64,000 bases of DNA from Platerodrilus igneus (GCA_036346225.1 JARFIW010001666.1:62001-126000); one strand, 5' to 3'; positions 10,133-21,831 are shown, numbered from the stretch's first letter. Made by a program: numbers and translations. The notes: generated by a model not told the origin, from the letters alone.

Positions 10133-11464
10133 TGCTACATACCTAGACGTAGCCGGAAGAAAAGTAAATACCAGGATTGCTACCAGACGCGGAGAGTGGG
10201 GGGATTTGCCTACATACCAGAAAGAAACAAAAAAAAACACATCGCCCACGATCATCTATTAACAAATAAAAATAGATATAGAATTTTTTACAAACAAGCA
10301 AAAAGAAAATAAATTAAGTGTTATTATTTCACAGTAAACAATTATATTGTACGGACAATTTAGGAATCTAGATACGAAGTGCGCATCTCGAATTTCAGAA
10401 AAAATAAAATTAATAAGTAGTAAATAAACCTGTGAGAGCTTTTGTAAGGCGTTTTTTTAAAATTTCACCTAATACTTTTTGTAAAATAACTAATTAGTGG
10501 GCAAGAATTAACGTGTGGGAGTTTTTCTCAAAAATATTTTAAATCGTACATAGTAGCATTTGTAAAAGAAACCAATCAGTATAAAGGAGTAAGCGTGTGT
10601 CTGTCCAACATTTTTAACAAAGGTACATCATACCTGTAGAGCAAAAATATCGACTAGCAGCAACGAACAGTAGTTCTACAATGTCACGTTTCTTGTCACG
10701 TAACTACTCCAAACGTTGATACGGAATATGCCATTGACACACACACAAAAGAAAACGAGTTGCATATTTGTAGGTGTCCGGATACTTAGCTCGCAAGCCG
10801 CGGGGGTTGAGTCAACACAGAAACGCCGCGGTATTTAGGATCCATTCACCCTGCCATCATAACTACAGCAGCGATCCACAGACAAAAGCAACTGGTCCAC
10901 GGCAACGAATAGGTGGGCCTCTACAAAGAAAGACCCATTTGGCCTGCAGCTAAGAAAAGCAATCCACGCAAGACACCTCCTAGTTGTCAAACAGAAAGCA
11001 ACAAACGTGTATTGCTTTTGAAATACGGTGACGAATAATGTAGAAGACACTTAGACGCACAAGCAGCAGAATCAAATTCAACAATCGTTCAAATAACACG
11101 AATTTGAACTGCAAATCCTCGCTTATCGAAGCGCTATTGAAACTGGAAAACACGGTTTTATCGGATAGTTCAATACATTACGTAGACGAATGTTTAGATG
11201 TAAAACACATAAGAAGCAATTATACGCTATCGGAATGTTTAACAAATTGAAGGTATTCTAACACAGAATATAAACTATTTAATTATAGCATTAACTTGTC
11301 GTTTCAAAGCAACTAGACATATGTTGAGAAATTTATTCGAGAGCGTGTTTATTATTAATTATGTTGAAGGATTTAACAGTAGCAATGAAATTTATTCGAG
11401 CGGGTATTGAATTAAAAAGAGAGAAAAATAAGATAATTATTTTACGCTGAAAATAAACGTAACA
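10133..11464 (-). repeat. 3' LTR of gag-only element (1.33 kb)
   Basis: Aligns end to end with 15425-16593. It carries about 145 bp (10640-10784) and a shorter stretch near 11125 that the other LTR lacks. The minus strand starts TGTTACGTTTATTTTCAGC right after the polypurine tract. Confidence 0.85.
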
Positions 11465-11467
11465 AAT

Positions 11468-11479
11468 CCCCCCCCCCCC
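11468..11479 (-). other. Polypurine tract (G12 on minus strand)
   Basis: Twelve C on the plus strand, that is G12 on the element's coding strand, directly upstream of the 3' LTR. This is the position expected for the plus-strand DNA primer of an LTR retrotransposon. Confidence 0.6.
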
Positions 11480-12329
11480 AGCAAAATGAACAGATCGGGG
11501 TAGGAAAACAAAAGTAATAGGAGTGGGCAGGACCAAAAAAAACAAAGAGATAAAACCCAAACAAAAAAAATCGCTTAAAAACTAAAAGGAAGTTTGTTAC
11601 GAAAACTAAACAAAAGGAAAACAGAAAAAAGAAACACCCCAAAATAAAAACAAGGAACTCTTGTCCTGGTCGGAGGGCCAATAATAGAAGAGAAAAAAGG
11701 GAAGGAAGACAGATAATACGCAATCAAGGGAGACTAATGTGGAACGGTATCAGCACTGAGGAGTCGTCAACGATCGGATGTTTCTCAAAAGAAGCATTAC
11801 GGTTATCAACCTCAAAAGAAGAAAAGAAACGAGAAAGAAAACCAACAGTGCCAACCAAAACCGGACCCAAAAGTTAAGCCTAAAGTAAACAAAGGGACCA
11901 CAAAGGAGAAGGGGAAGAAGAGAGGAGGAACGCTGGTGCAAGGAAACAGTGAACTACAAACTGTTGTAACCAAAAATCTCAACAAATGAAAAACCAAAGA
12001 AAAGAAATGCTGTTTAGTCCTAAAGTCGACTAAGACGTGGTTTCCGAAGAAAGTAAAACGGACTAGAAAACACCTACCACAGGAGCGGATGGACAAAACA
12101 CAAACAGTATAGGAACTGACAGCAAAGAAAACCAGCAAAAGGATAGGGAAAGGAAAGTGGAACGAAATGAACTAGAAAAAAAGAGGAAAAAACCAAAAAG
12201 AATAACACCAACACCAAGTACAAAACCCAAAAAGAAAACTAAGAATCGTACAAAAGAAAAGTATGTGTGTGCGTGTGCGTGCGTTTGGGTGTATATGTGT
12301 GGGAATGTGTGTATGTGTGTTGTGCGTGT

Positions 12330-12366
12330 ATAAAGTATGCGTGTGTGTGTGTGTGTGTGTGTGTGT
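12330..12366. repeat. (GT)n microsatellite
   Basis: GT-rich repeat with a pure (GT) core from about 12340, inside the untranslated 3' part of the gag-only element. Confidence 0.9.
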
Positions 12367-12512
12367 TGGATACCTGTAGACGTCTCTTACGACAGGCAAA
12401 TCGAACCATGGGACTATTCTATTCCCGGACCCATACGGTATCAGAAAAAGCAAGAAAACGAAAGAAAACCTAGCGAAACAGGCAAGTAAAGCGAAATCGT
12501 AACGTACAAAAA

Positions 12513-14318
12513 TCAAAACCTAAGGAGAGCAAAGTCGGCATAAAAATCTGGGGCGCGAGGACTAGATATTGGGCTTAAGGCGTTTACGCCACCCGAACGA
12601 GAGCGAAACGAGATCAAAGACACTAGGACTTCGCCAACATACATCTTCCGGTTCAGAAGGAGCATTGAATAATTTCTACCTCTTATGGGCAGTTTTCCGC
12701 AAAACGGGGACAGCAGGGGTGTAGTAGTTGTAGCACGCGAAATAGAAGATGGCGAGGGTGGTTTAGGAAACTCAAAACGAGTTAAGGAAGAAAGTTGTTT
12801 GTTGTTAGGGTAGGAGGTAAGAAAGTTAACGGTAAAAAAGGAAACATCAAGGGTTGTCAAAATATCCACGGTAGAAAGAGAAAAAGTATTGGCTGTACGA
12901 GGATCAAGCTTACGAAAAGAAACACAAGCAGAGCACACTTCAGTTACGTTAGATAAAGGGACAGAAACAGATAAACTGTGATCGATGTTGGATAAGGGAC
13001 TATCAGTATCATCGTTATGAACAAAAACAGCATTGGCTGTAGGAGTATCCACCATAGGAAAAGGAGCAGAATCAAGCAGGAGTTCATCAACGTCACAAGA
13101 ACAAACAGCATCAGGAAGAACTTCATCCACAATAGATAAGAAAGCAGAATTAGGTTGACCTCCATCAACATTAGATAACAAGACATCATCTAGAATTTCA
13201 CCAACCTTAGTTAAAATAACAAAAGCAAGTAGCATTTTGTCGACATGAGAAAGATGAGTAAGAGTAGGTAACGTTACATCAACGTCCGATAAAGGAGTAG
13301 AATCAAGTAAGACTTCATCACTGATAGACAACGGAAAAAGGAACACACAAAAGTTCAGCCACAATAGGAACTGATTCCTTAACAATATAGTAGAGAACGA
13401 AACAGGATCAGGTAAAACTTGGACAACGACAGCAACAGGCGTCACAGCTACGGGTTCACTAATTTCAACAGAACCTTCTCTATCCGTATTAGGAGTTATT
13501 GTCAGTTCAGCTACAGCTGTTATTGTAGACACGACAGAAATTTCTTGAGTAGAACAATTTAAGAAAGCAGGAACATGTAAAATTTTGACAGCAACTGCAA
13601 CAGGCACTGAAGATACAGTTTCATGAACTTCAACCGGACCTTCGCTGACTAAATTAGAAGTTATCTTTAATTTAGCTACAGCTGCTATTGTAGGTACGAC
13701 AGCAATTTCTTGACTAGAATCATTTAAGAAAGCAAGAACAGGTAAAATTTTGACAAAAACTGCAACAGGTATTAACGATACAGGTCGATGGACTTCAACA
13801 GGACCCTCTCTGACTGAATTAAGAATTATCGTCACCTCAGTGACATGTGTGCTTGTAGACACGACAGGAATTTCTTGGGTGGAATCATTTAAGGAAGCGG
13901 GAACAAACTCTTGAGAAGGTCGCTGCAAGTCACTAAGTCGAAGTTTGGGTTGCGATGGTGGTGGGGCCAGAGTTTGGGGTGGAAGTGAATAAGTAGGGCG
14001 AGTAGAAGGAGGTGACGAACAGTATGTAGAACTAGAAACGGACGAAATTTTGTTCGAAGTTATATTGGCCGAGGAAAGGTATGTTTTGATAGTAGTAGTA
14101 GGATGACCTGGATGATATACAGAAGAGAACGTAGAGTGAGAAGCAGAAGAAATTAGGCAGCTAGAGGGGAGGACAGAATTTGAAGGATTATTTGCAGACT
14201 TATTAGTAGTATGATGACAGTTGGGACTGTTGTGGCGAGTAACTCCCTTATGTCCGCAACCATAACAATGGAGTACTTGAAAAGTAGTACAACGTGTCGA
14301 AACATGACCAGGTTTGTC
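12513..14318 (-). CDS. Gag C-terminal half: second zinc knuckle plus repeat-rich tail
   Basis: An open frame of about 601 codons runs from just after a TGA at 14319-14321 to the stop at 12513. It opens in the first zinc knuckle (DKPGHVSTRC), continues through CYGCGHKGVTRHNSPNC, a C-x2-C-x7-H-x4-C knuckle, then a Ser/Thr/Pro-rich linker of about 110 residues. Next come three tandem 55-residue repeats (period 165 bp, about 13400-13900, core QEI-VVST and EGPVEV) and a region of looser VDEVLPD-like repeats (12960-13340). The end is PRAPDFYADFALLRF. There is no DTG protease. Gag with zinc knuckles normally coats element RNA. A repeat tail in place of pol is unusual. The uninterrupted length contrasts with the broken upstream gag. 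Confidence 0.6.
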   Translation of the reverse strand, partial: DKPGHVSTRCTTFQVLHCYGCGHKGVTRHNSPNCHHTTNKSANNPSNSVLPSSCLISSASHSTFSSVYHPGHPTTTIKTYLSSANITSNKISSVSSSTYCSSPPSTRPTYSLPPQTLAPPPSQPKLRLSDLQRPSQEFVPASLNDSTQEIPVVSTSTHVTEVTIILNSVREGPVEVHRPVSLIPVAVFVKILPVLAFLNDSSQEIAVVPTIAAVAKLKITSNLVSEGPVEVHETVSSVPVAVAVKILHVPAFLNCSTQEISVVSTITAVAELTITPNTDREGSVEISEPVAVTPVAVVVQVLPDPVSFSTILLRNQFLLWLNFCVFLFPLSISDEVLLDSTPLSDVDVTLPTLTHLSHVDKMLLAFVILTKVGEILDDVLLSNVDGGQPNSAFLSIVDEVLPDAVCSCDVDELLLDSAPFPMVDTPTANAVFVHNDDTDSPLSNIDHSLSVSVPLSNVTEVCSACVSFRKLDPRTANTFSLSTVDILTTLDVSFFTVNFLTSYPNNKQLSSLTRFEFPKPPSPSSISRATTTTPLLSPFCGKLPIRGRNYSMLLLNRKMYVGEVLVSLISFRSRSGGVNALSPISSPRAPDFYADFALLRF

Positions 14319-14720
14319 TCAATTAAAGCATACGACCTGACGAGCAGAAGTAGAACTTGGAAGAAGAACGGTAGAACGTACGGAAAAAGTATCTGATCTA
14401 CCTGTATGCGTAGGAGAAACCCAACAAATGGGTCATGTGAAGCAAAAGTATTTTCCTCAGTAGTAGCAAACTTATACGCAAAATTGGAGGTTCAAAATGT
14501 TGAATCAGTAAATTGGACGATTTCCTATCAGAAAACCTATGCCAGTAACCACCATACCAAAGTAACGCTTTTGACTCAAACAAATCCACTGCAGACTCAA
14601 ATAACTGTAATTCTGACACATGGGGAGTTCTTCAGAGTTTTTCGACCCGTCTCAAAAAATCATGTACAGTAAGAGTCTTTGGGACACCAAAAAATTTTAA
14701 GTTCCACTCCCACACAGGAA
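14319..14720 (-). pseudogene. Gag capsid region, broken
   Basis: Minus-strand pieces read SAVDLFESKALLWYGG, the helix typical of Ty3/Gypsy gag (usual pattern SAVDLFxGKAxxWY), and a first zinc knuckle C-F-N-stop-D-K-P-G-H with its final C. The second Cys codon of that knuckle is TGA (14319-14321). Frameshifts occur between 14400 and 14690. The order and spacing relative to the knuckles fit gag. Confidence 0.6.
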
Positions 14721-15396
14721 GACTTTGGTAGGAAGCCACAAAAGAAGTCAAGAATAAAAAAAGAAATTGGGAGAAAGTAACTAAGTAAAGGCTAACCGTT
14801 ATTCAATAAGAGCTCAAAAAAGAATTAGTGCGAATACAGGACAATTTAGAACATATCCGAACGATAAACTTCAGGAACACCAATGGAAGCAAAACAACAA
14901 AATAGAAATTAAAATAGGGCTGCAGAATAAAAGAAAAATCGGAGAAAGAAACCAACTCTGGACTTTGACAGAGAGAACAAAATGCACCGAGAGGGAAGAA
15001 AAAACAAAAATTTTGGGCCCCAGCGTTTTTAACGGACTAGAATTATTGGGGAAAACACAAGTCCAATAATCTGACATGAGCTAACCAAAGATATTTAGCA
15101 ATCACGTAAGAGAACAAAAACAAAATTCAAGAAGATCGAACCCACACAAGAAATCAAGAAAATCGATCCTCATATAAGGAACCACCAAAAAGCCGAAAGA
15201 AACAGAAAAAATAAACAATAGGTCGAACGTAAAGGAAGAAAAAAAACAAGTAGCATCAGGCCGAGAAATGCGAGTAACGTAGGAACTTAGGCACTAACAA
15301 TAAAAAAAATTGGAGAGAAAATTAACTAAAACAAAATCGGGACCAAAGTTACACGAAACAAAATCGGAACACAAAAATACTAACCAAAACAAACTC

Positions 15397-15414
15397 GCAG
15401 CCCCACGTTGGGCG
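15397..15414 (-). other. Primer-binding site, tRNA-Lys type
   Basis: The plus strand reads GCAGCCCCACGTTGGGCG, the 3' end of insect tRNA-Lys apart from its CCA, which is replaced by ATA. On the element strand this is the classic CGCCCAACGTGGGG primer site, about ten bases inside the 5' LTR. Confidence 0.75.
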
Positions 15415-15424
15415 ATAGAAATTA

Positions 15425-16593
15425 TGCTACATACCTAGACGTAGCCGGAAGAAAAGTAAATACCAGGCTAAATACCAGACGCGGAGAGTGGGGGAATATA
15501 CCTGCATACCAAAAAGAAACAAAAAAAACACATCGCGCACGATTATCTATTAACACTTAAAAATAAATAAAGGATTCTGTACAAACAAGCAAACAGGAAA
15601 TAAATTATGTATTATTATTTCACAGCAAACAATTATATTGTACGGACAATTTAGGAATTTAAATAGGAAGTGGGCAGCTCGTATTTCACACCAAATAAAA
15701 TTAATCAGTAGTAAATAAACCTGTGAGAGCTTTTGTAAAGCGTTTTTTTAAAATTTGACCTAATACTTTTTGTAAAATAACTAATTAGTAAGAAAGAATT
15801 AACGTGTGGGAACTTTTGTCAGACATCTTTTAAATTGTACATAGTACCGTTTGTAAAAGAAACCAATCAGTATAAAAAAATAAGCGTGTGTCTGTCCAAC
15901 ATTTTTAACAAAGGTACATCACACCTGTAGATCTGTAGACCGGATACTTAGCTCGCAAGCCGACGGGGTGAGTCAACACAGAAACTCCGCGGTATTCAGG
16001 ATCCATTCACCCTGCCATCATAACTACAGCTTCGATTCACAGATAAAAGCAGCTGGTTTACGCCAACGAACAGGTGGGCCTACACAAAGAAAGAACCCAT
16101 TTGGCCTCCAGCTAAGAAAAGCAATCCACGCAAGACACCTCCTAGTTGTCGAACAGAAAGAAACAAACGTGCATTGCTTTTGAAATACAGTGACAAATAA
16201 TGTAGAAAACACTTCAACGCACAAGCTGTAGAATCAAATTCAACAATCGTTCAAATAACACGATTTCGATCTGCAAATCCTCGGTTTTATCGGATAGTTC
16301 AATACACTATGTAGACGAATGTTTAGATAGAAAATACATTAGAAGCAATTATACGCTATCGGAATGTTTAACAAATCTAAGGTTACCTAACACAGGATAT
16401 AAACTATTTAATTAGAACATAAACTTGTCGTTTCAAAGCAACTAGATTTAAATTGAAAAATTTATTCGAGAGCATGTTTATTATTAATTATGTTGAAGAA
16501 TTTAACAGTAGCAACGGAATTTATTCGAGCGGGTATTGAATTAACAAGGGAGAAAAACAGAGTACTTAATTTATGCTGAAAATAAACGTAACA
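15425..16593 (-). repeat. 5' LTR of gag-only element (1.17 kb)
   Basis: Direct repeat partner of 10133-11464. Both share the landmark blocks ATGCTACATACCTAGACG, CCTGTGAGAGCTTTTGTAA and GGATCCATTCACCCTGCCAT. Frames inside it on either strand are not conserved between the LTRs. Confidence 0.85.
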
Positions 16594-17339
16594 AATCATT
16601 TTACTATCAATCTACCTACATTGGCAGCAGAGTAAATTCAAGAATTGAATTTGAAAGTTTGTCTCTTCAAAATTTTTTATTAGTAGAACAACGGATACCA
16701 CATTGAAAAAGCTTTTGACGTAAGTTTCTTAGTCTGTAGTGTTATGATACTAAGTAGTTTAATATATTCGAAGGATGTATTAATACGCACGGACCTCGAT
16801 GATGACAAAATCCATGAATATGTCAGACTTGTTTTGCTCTGATGCATGTCAGAGTAGTGCCTAAACTTCGCTGCATTAATATGGTTATAGAACATGGATG
16901 GTATTTTTGCCATTTGCGACACTTCCACATTCAATGCTAATGATTTCCTTAACGAAATAAATACAAAAGTTAGAAATATAAAATTCATTTAGGAACTAAC
17001 GCATAATGGACAGTTACAAGTTTTAGATACACTAATGATTTTAAATAGTACTAATATTAGATTTTGGCATCTACAAGAAAGAGACAAATGCAAATTGCTC
17101 AGTTGTAATTTTTTTACAAATAGAGTTTCGTCATATATTTGAAGGGACTGATACTCAAAAACACTTAGAAACAATTTTTTCTTATAATAAATTTTTTATA
17201 TATGTACAAGGAAAGAATTAAACTTGAGGAATGTAAGAACATAAAGTACTAATAGTTCTCTCAGAAATTCTTTGTACATTTTGATAGATATTTGAAAACA
17301 ATTTAAAACACATTTTAAGAGACCGCAGTCGGCTGTATC
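16594..17339. other. Spacer, nothing recognised
   Basis: AT-rich sequence. Open frames on the minus strand show no family motifs. Confidence 0.4.
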
Positions 17340-18120
17340 AGAAAGCAGTTGGTTTGAAAGACACATTAGGAGATTATGGGAGGTAAACCATCCTGGTTTT
17401 CTTAATTTCTGGTTGATCTCTGTATTCCTTAACGAACTTAATTTTTACTAATTTTGAACTTTCAATGCTATTTTTGGAAATAACAGGCAAATGAACAATA
17501 TAATTTATTTTCTTTTAACAGTTGATCCTTTAGTTTAATCAGAATAAAATCTCCAACTTTGCAGGTTCTAGTAATGTACAGCAGCAGCAGTTTCTGAATC
17601 ATTGTCAGCCTCCTCGTTTTCTTTCTGTTCTGATAAAGTGGAAGTTTGATAAAGATTTGACTTCTTTTAAATTTCAAATTTCTCAAGATGTGCATTTTCA
17701 GATTCTGGAACATCATCACTTAAACTTCTAACATTTTTGCCAGATTCTACCTGCAGCTTGCCCTTCCAGGTTGTTCTAGATGTTGTATTCTTTCCATATT
17801 GAAGCTCACGCGACAAATCAATTACACTGTTGTCTACGTTTTGGTTCGCGTCGACGGGATTTGCACTATCACTTTGGTTTGGGAGTTACTTAACAATTTG
17901 TTGTCGGGCCAGTGGAACAATTCCTGTTTTTCTGAAATCACTTCTTAAGTTTTCAGTTAAATTTGCGTTTGATTTCTTCGAAACAATGGTGAAAAGTGAA
18001 TTTCGCTGTGTCCCACAATTTTATTTGTTCCGTTAATCTTAGAGAAGTGAACGCCACTTGCGCTTTAAAGTTCTGAAAAGTGGCTGGGCCAAGTGAGTGG
18101 AGTTTTTAGAATCATAGTGA
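17340..18120 (-). pseudogene. pogo/Tigger-like DDE transposase C-terminal relic
   Basis: On the minus strand (17911-17937) DFRKTGIVPLARQQIVK is the hallmark that follows the catalytic core in insect jerky/Tigger-like DDE transposases (usual GFRKTGIVPLDR). Upstream at about 18030-18100, in another frame, LFRTLKRKWRSLL fits the preceding helix. Downstream, WKGKLQVESGKN (about 17755-17790) and KVGDFILIKLKD (about 17510-17550) fit the C-terminal extension. Frames change several times and stops are present. The DDE residues and the DNA-binding N-terminus were not found. No terminal repeats were identified. Confidence 0.6.
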
Positions 18121-20465
18121 AACTGATTGAACTTTCAACAGCTCTACTAGAAAACATCAAACAAGTTGCTGTATTTTCGAAAGTATTAATTTTTTCGAGC
18201 TGTTTTGTTCTCTTCCACAAATAATTTTTCTATTCCCTGAATCATTTGTTAAATAGTCTAGTCAGAGTTGATAATGCTATTTGGCAGAAGTTCATATAGT
18301 GTTGCGTTCAAATTATCAAAGTATGAATGTATTGTGTCTGCCGAAACCGAAGCTCTAGTTCTCGTAACGTTAGAGGTTATCTTAGTACGTAATCTTTATG
18401 ATGTCGTTTTCAGAATAACAACATTCAGTCTCGCACAAGTAAATTACTTTTGAATTCTGAAACAATCGCTCTGTTCTGTACAGGTATTCTTTAGCCACCA
18501 GGCGGAGATCTAAGTAAGAAAGTGGAAACCTTTATTTCCCAAGGATAAAGAGCCAATAAAAATAACTAAAAATCCTTATAATAAATACAGCAGACATCAT
18601 ATTTCGGCCGCAACTGTACCTTTTTGGCTTAGGCACCTATAACAACCAAGTACATACTTACGATAAATTTAATTTACCTCCAAGAACTGTTTCTTATCCT
18701 TCACTTAAAATTGTCTGTCTGACATGACTTTTAATGTACATTCTTACATTATCCTTAAATTTTAATCATATCTACATAATACTTTTCAGTGGTGGTTCAA
18801 TACATTAATTTTCCTGCCTAAACTTCTTCAACCCGAGCTGGTACAAAAAAATATTCTGGAATTAAATTATGAAGTAGTATATCATATAAAATAAAAATAA
18901 TAGTAGATCATATGTAGTAACTGAAACAGTTCGTAAGTGTATCTCATTAATAAAGTATTCAAAGCATCAAAAAATACAATCGCTTCAAAATTCGGTACCA
19001 GAGAGTAAATGGTGGAATGAGTCAGCTGACTAAATTGACTGACATATCAATGATAGTGGATCGAATACACAGAAATGGTGCCGATATTTCAGTGGCAGCG
19101 TTCTGACAATTACCCCTGCTTGACACACATATACTTTATCTCAATTCATCTCTTTGTATGAATTCACCACGATTTACGGTACCTTGCAGCCAACCAGCAT
19201 TAAGTGCTGTATTGAGTATATCGAACTCCCCCTTCGTCGAACTGCTAAGGATCCTTGTTAGATGTATACAAAACCTAATTTTGTACTGCTTTTACAAGGA
19301 AAGTAAGATTGGACATTAGCTCTTACATTTATGGCAGTGTTCCAACAGTGACCCTTATTCGACACACATTTTATCTCACTTCAACCCGCTGTATCAATTC
19401 ACCTTGGGTTACGAAACCTAGCAGCCATCCAGCATTAAGTGCAGTGTAAAGTATACCAAACTCCCTTTCGTCGAATTATCTGTGTAAGATAATAAAACTG
19501 CGTAAATTCGAATTAATTTTTGCAATAAAAATTAGATTAAAGATTTATTGCGTAACACAAAAATAAATTGAGTAATAAGAAAGAAGCGGAAATTTATGGG
19601 ATTAGTATTTGCAACTAGGGCGTTTTCAAAACCATTCCCTTCAAATTAAGAGAAATGTAGTAACTACATAACAGGAAGGCGTAGCTTGTTTCAGATACTG
19701 TAAAGGTAGAAAATCGCAACACCGAGCATATATTTGAAACCTGGTTAAACTTGAAAATGTCAAGCTTTTAAAAAGGTGTAGATGCACATGTTTTTGAATG
19801 CATATGAATCAACTGAACTAGATAGTAACAAAAATTGATTGTTAAATACTGATAAAGCCCTAAAACCTTTATTAAGCATAGTGACAGTATCCACAAATTA
19901 CTAAATTAACTTCACAAGAACACAACTTACATTTTTAATATTGATTTAGTCTCTTATAATAAAAATAATAATCAAGCATTGAAATCACATAAACCTTATC
20001 ATCACATTCATATTCTTCCAAGTATAACATACAGCTTGGAACCTAAAACTATCATATACCAGACACTTTTAACTACAAATTGAGGCATGTGGAATAATAT
20101 ACAAACACGGCCGTAGCGAAAGAATTATATTGGGGGAGAAATACCAAAGCAAAATTCTCCGACTAGTCATTTAAATATGAGTAGTAGACTGGTAGAAAGA
20201 TTTTATTAATTATTGCTTAGAAGAGTGTGGATATGTCATGTTCAATTTGCCCTGTAGTAAATTTTATGTAAATTTTAATCAAAATACCATAGTAAAATGG
20301 AGGGAAATAACCATTGAAACTTTGGGTAATTAAATTTTGCTTTATGCAAGATACTATACTACATTATCCCTTTCGAAACCACTGGTACATATATGTCTCA
20401 CATGTTGTTTGTAGTACTTTACTGGGTAAATTTCAACCCAAAATAGCATTTAAAATCTATTAGAT

Positions 20466-20467
<2 letters not shown>
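18121..20467. other. AT-rich spacer with one local duplication
   Basis: Apart from the repeat pair at 19093-19476 I see no gene or known element. Short frames such as 18268-18453 lack motifs. Confidence 0.4.
19093..19476 (+). repeat. Two diverged ~150 bp direct repeats
   Basis: 19093-19246 and 19332-19476 share blocks such as GACACACAT, CCAGCATTAAGTGC and CCTTCGTCGAA in the same order, with about one fifth of positions changed. Their spacing of 239 bp suggests a tandem duplication of a ~240 bp unit or two copies of a small dispersed repeat. Confidence 0.75.

Positions 20468-20508
<41 letters not shown>
20468..20508. repeat. (TA)n at left edge of Gypsy element
   Basis: Perfect alternating TA abutting the 5' LTR. 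A matching tract abuts the 3' LTR, so the element probably integrated into one (TA)n array. Confidence 0.95.
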
Positions 20509-20510
<2 letters not shown>

Positions 20511-21802
20511 CGGAGGAATTCTATTGGTGGAGATAAGTGGAATCACGTATTTTGTGTTTAGGGTGTTTGTATTTCAATCATGTGTCGCATCACAGTGAAA
20601 TAGTCTAAGGTTATTGTAATTGTTTTGTGTTAGATTGCCGGGTGTACATCCGCCTTTGAGTGGATGTCAAAAAGGCTTGGGTTGTAGAACGTTCGTTGTT
20701 CAGGGCTCTTTTGGGTGATACTGGAAAAAGATGGACGCTCAAAAGTTACTTGAGCAGTATTAATCGTAAAATATTGCATTCATTTTATTCCACCGTCAGA
20801 TTGGATGTACTTGTTGGACTTTAGTAGGCCAATTGTAAAGTGGCTAAAATAATATTTTAGCTGTGTTGCTTATTTTAAATAAATAAAAGACGTTGCAATT
20901 AACCCACATGGTGGTAAGTGGAAACTGTGAATGTACAATTAATTATTCAAGTTTAATGTATTAGGGATTTAAGAAGGAGAGCTTGAAATACATATTCGTC
21001 TATCAATGGTATAAAGTTGAGGGTATACAAGGTTTAATTTGGAGACCCGGATCTTTATCAATCACGAGGTGCTGTAGTAGGATCAACACAAACCCGCATT
21101 CAAATAAGAAGATTATTCGGAAGTAGGCAAGTTAATATACCAGATATCTATCTGTTAAAAGTCTATCGGAGCTGCAAGTGTTTTCCACAGACGTCTCTGA
21201 AGCGCTCAGAATGAGCTTCTTATTTCTGTTTTAGGGATAATTTTAGATTGGGGTCCAGTGAGTAGAAGGAGAAGTAATTCTACACCTACGGTGTCGAAGG
21301 ATTGAATAATATTGCACTCTGCAAAGAAGGCATAGATAGTGCAAGATAAAACATTTGGGTTTTGGCATACGAACGGTGGGTGCAGGTAAAAAATTAATTA
21401 TAAGTTGAAATTCGTAAAAAAAAAGGTTTAGCTGGGTTTGCTTGTTCTTTAGCATTATCTTTAGTAGGGGAATGCATTCTTCTTAACAGGATTATATTAA
21501 TAGTTAAAGTAAAGCAGGCGAAATTAACTGCAATTATTGTATTATAGATCCTATAGATAGATTATCAGATTGTATGTGGGCAGTGTTACAGTTTGTGACT
21601 AGATTAGTTAAAAAGGAATTATGTAATCTCAAAATAATTATGATTGTATTGGTTAAATAGAGTAACTATTAATGTGTAAATAGAACTTTTGTCGATAAAC
21701 ATCTTTGTTCCTGAGATTCACTTTTTCGCTGAGCTAGTTGAGGACAAAATAATATATTTTGAGTTGAAACAATAAAAATCAATAACAAAGAAAGGTATCA
21801 CA
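20509..21802 (+). repeat. 5' LTR of Gypsy element
   Basis: 1294 bp, matching 26713-28024 almost throughout (for example GGTGGAGATAAGTGGAATCA at both starts and AATCAATAACAAAGAAA at both ends). Small indels account for the length difference. Confidence 0.92.
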
Positions 21803-21812
21803 GTATAATATA

Positions 21813-21831
21813 ATGTCGACCCAACGCGTTG
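21813..21831 (+). other. Candidate primer-binding site
   Basis: TGTCGACCCAACGCGTTGC starts about 10 bases after the LTR. CCCAACG and its setting resemble the tRNA-Lys site of the gag-only element, with changes. The primer identity is uncertain. Confidence 0.4.

Larger units (their letters stand above)
10133..16593 (-). mobile_element. Gag-only LTR retrotransposon
   Basis: Two long direct repeats (15425-16593 and 10133-11464) begin TGCTACATACC and end CGTAACA, giving TG..CA termini. On the minus strand the order is 5' LTR, tRNA-Lys primer site (15397-15414), leader, gag capsid region (14700-14400), zinc knuckles (14345-14230), a long Ser/Pro/Thr-rich and repeat-bearing tail (to 12513), untranslated sequence, a G-run polypurine tract and the 3' LTR. 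No protease, reverse transcriptase, RNase H or integrase is seen in the 4 kb interior. It would need enzymes from another element. Gypsy-type gag is the best fit. I could not define a target duplication. Confidence 0.8.

Noticed and set aside
10835..11050. Frames inside the gag-only LTRs, also at 15968-16224
   Set aside because: The frames are not conserved between the two LTRs and overlap on both strands.
12172..12516. Minus-strand frame with a Thr-His repeat
   Set aside because: The repeat is a translated (GT)n microsatellite inside untranslated element sequence.
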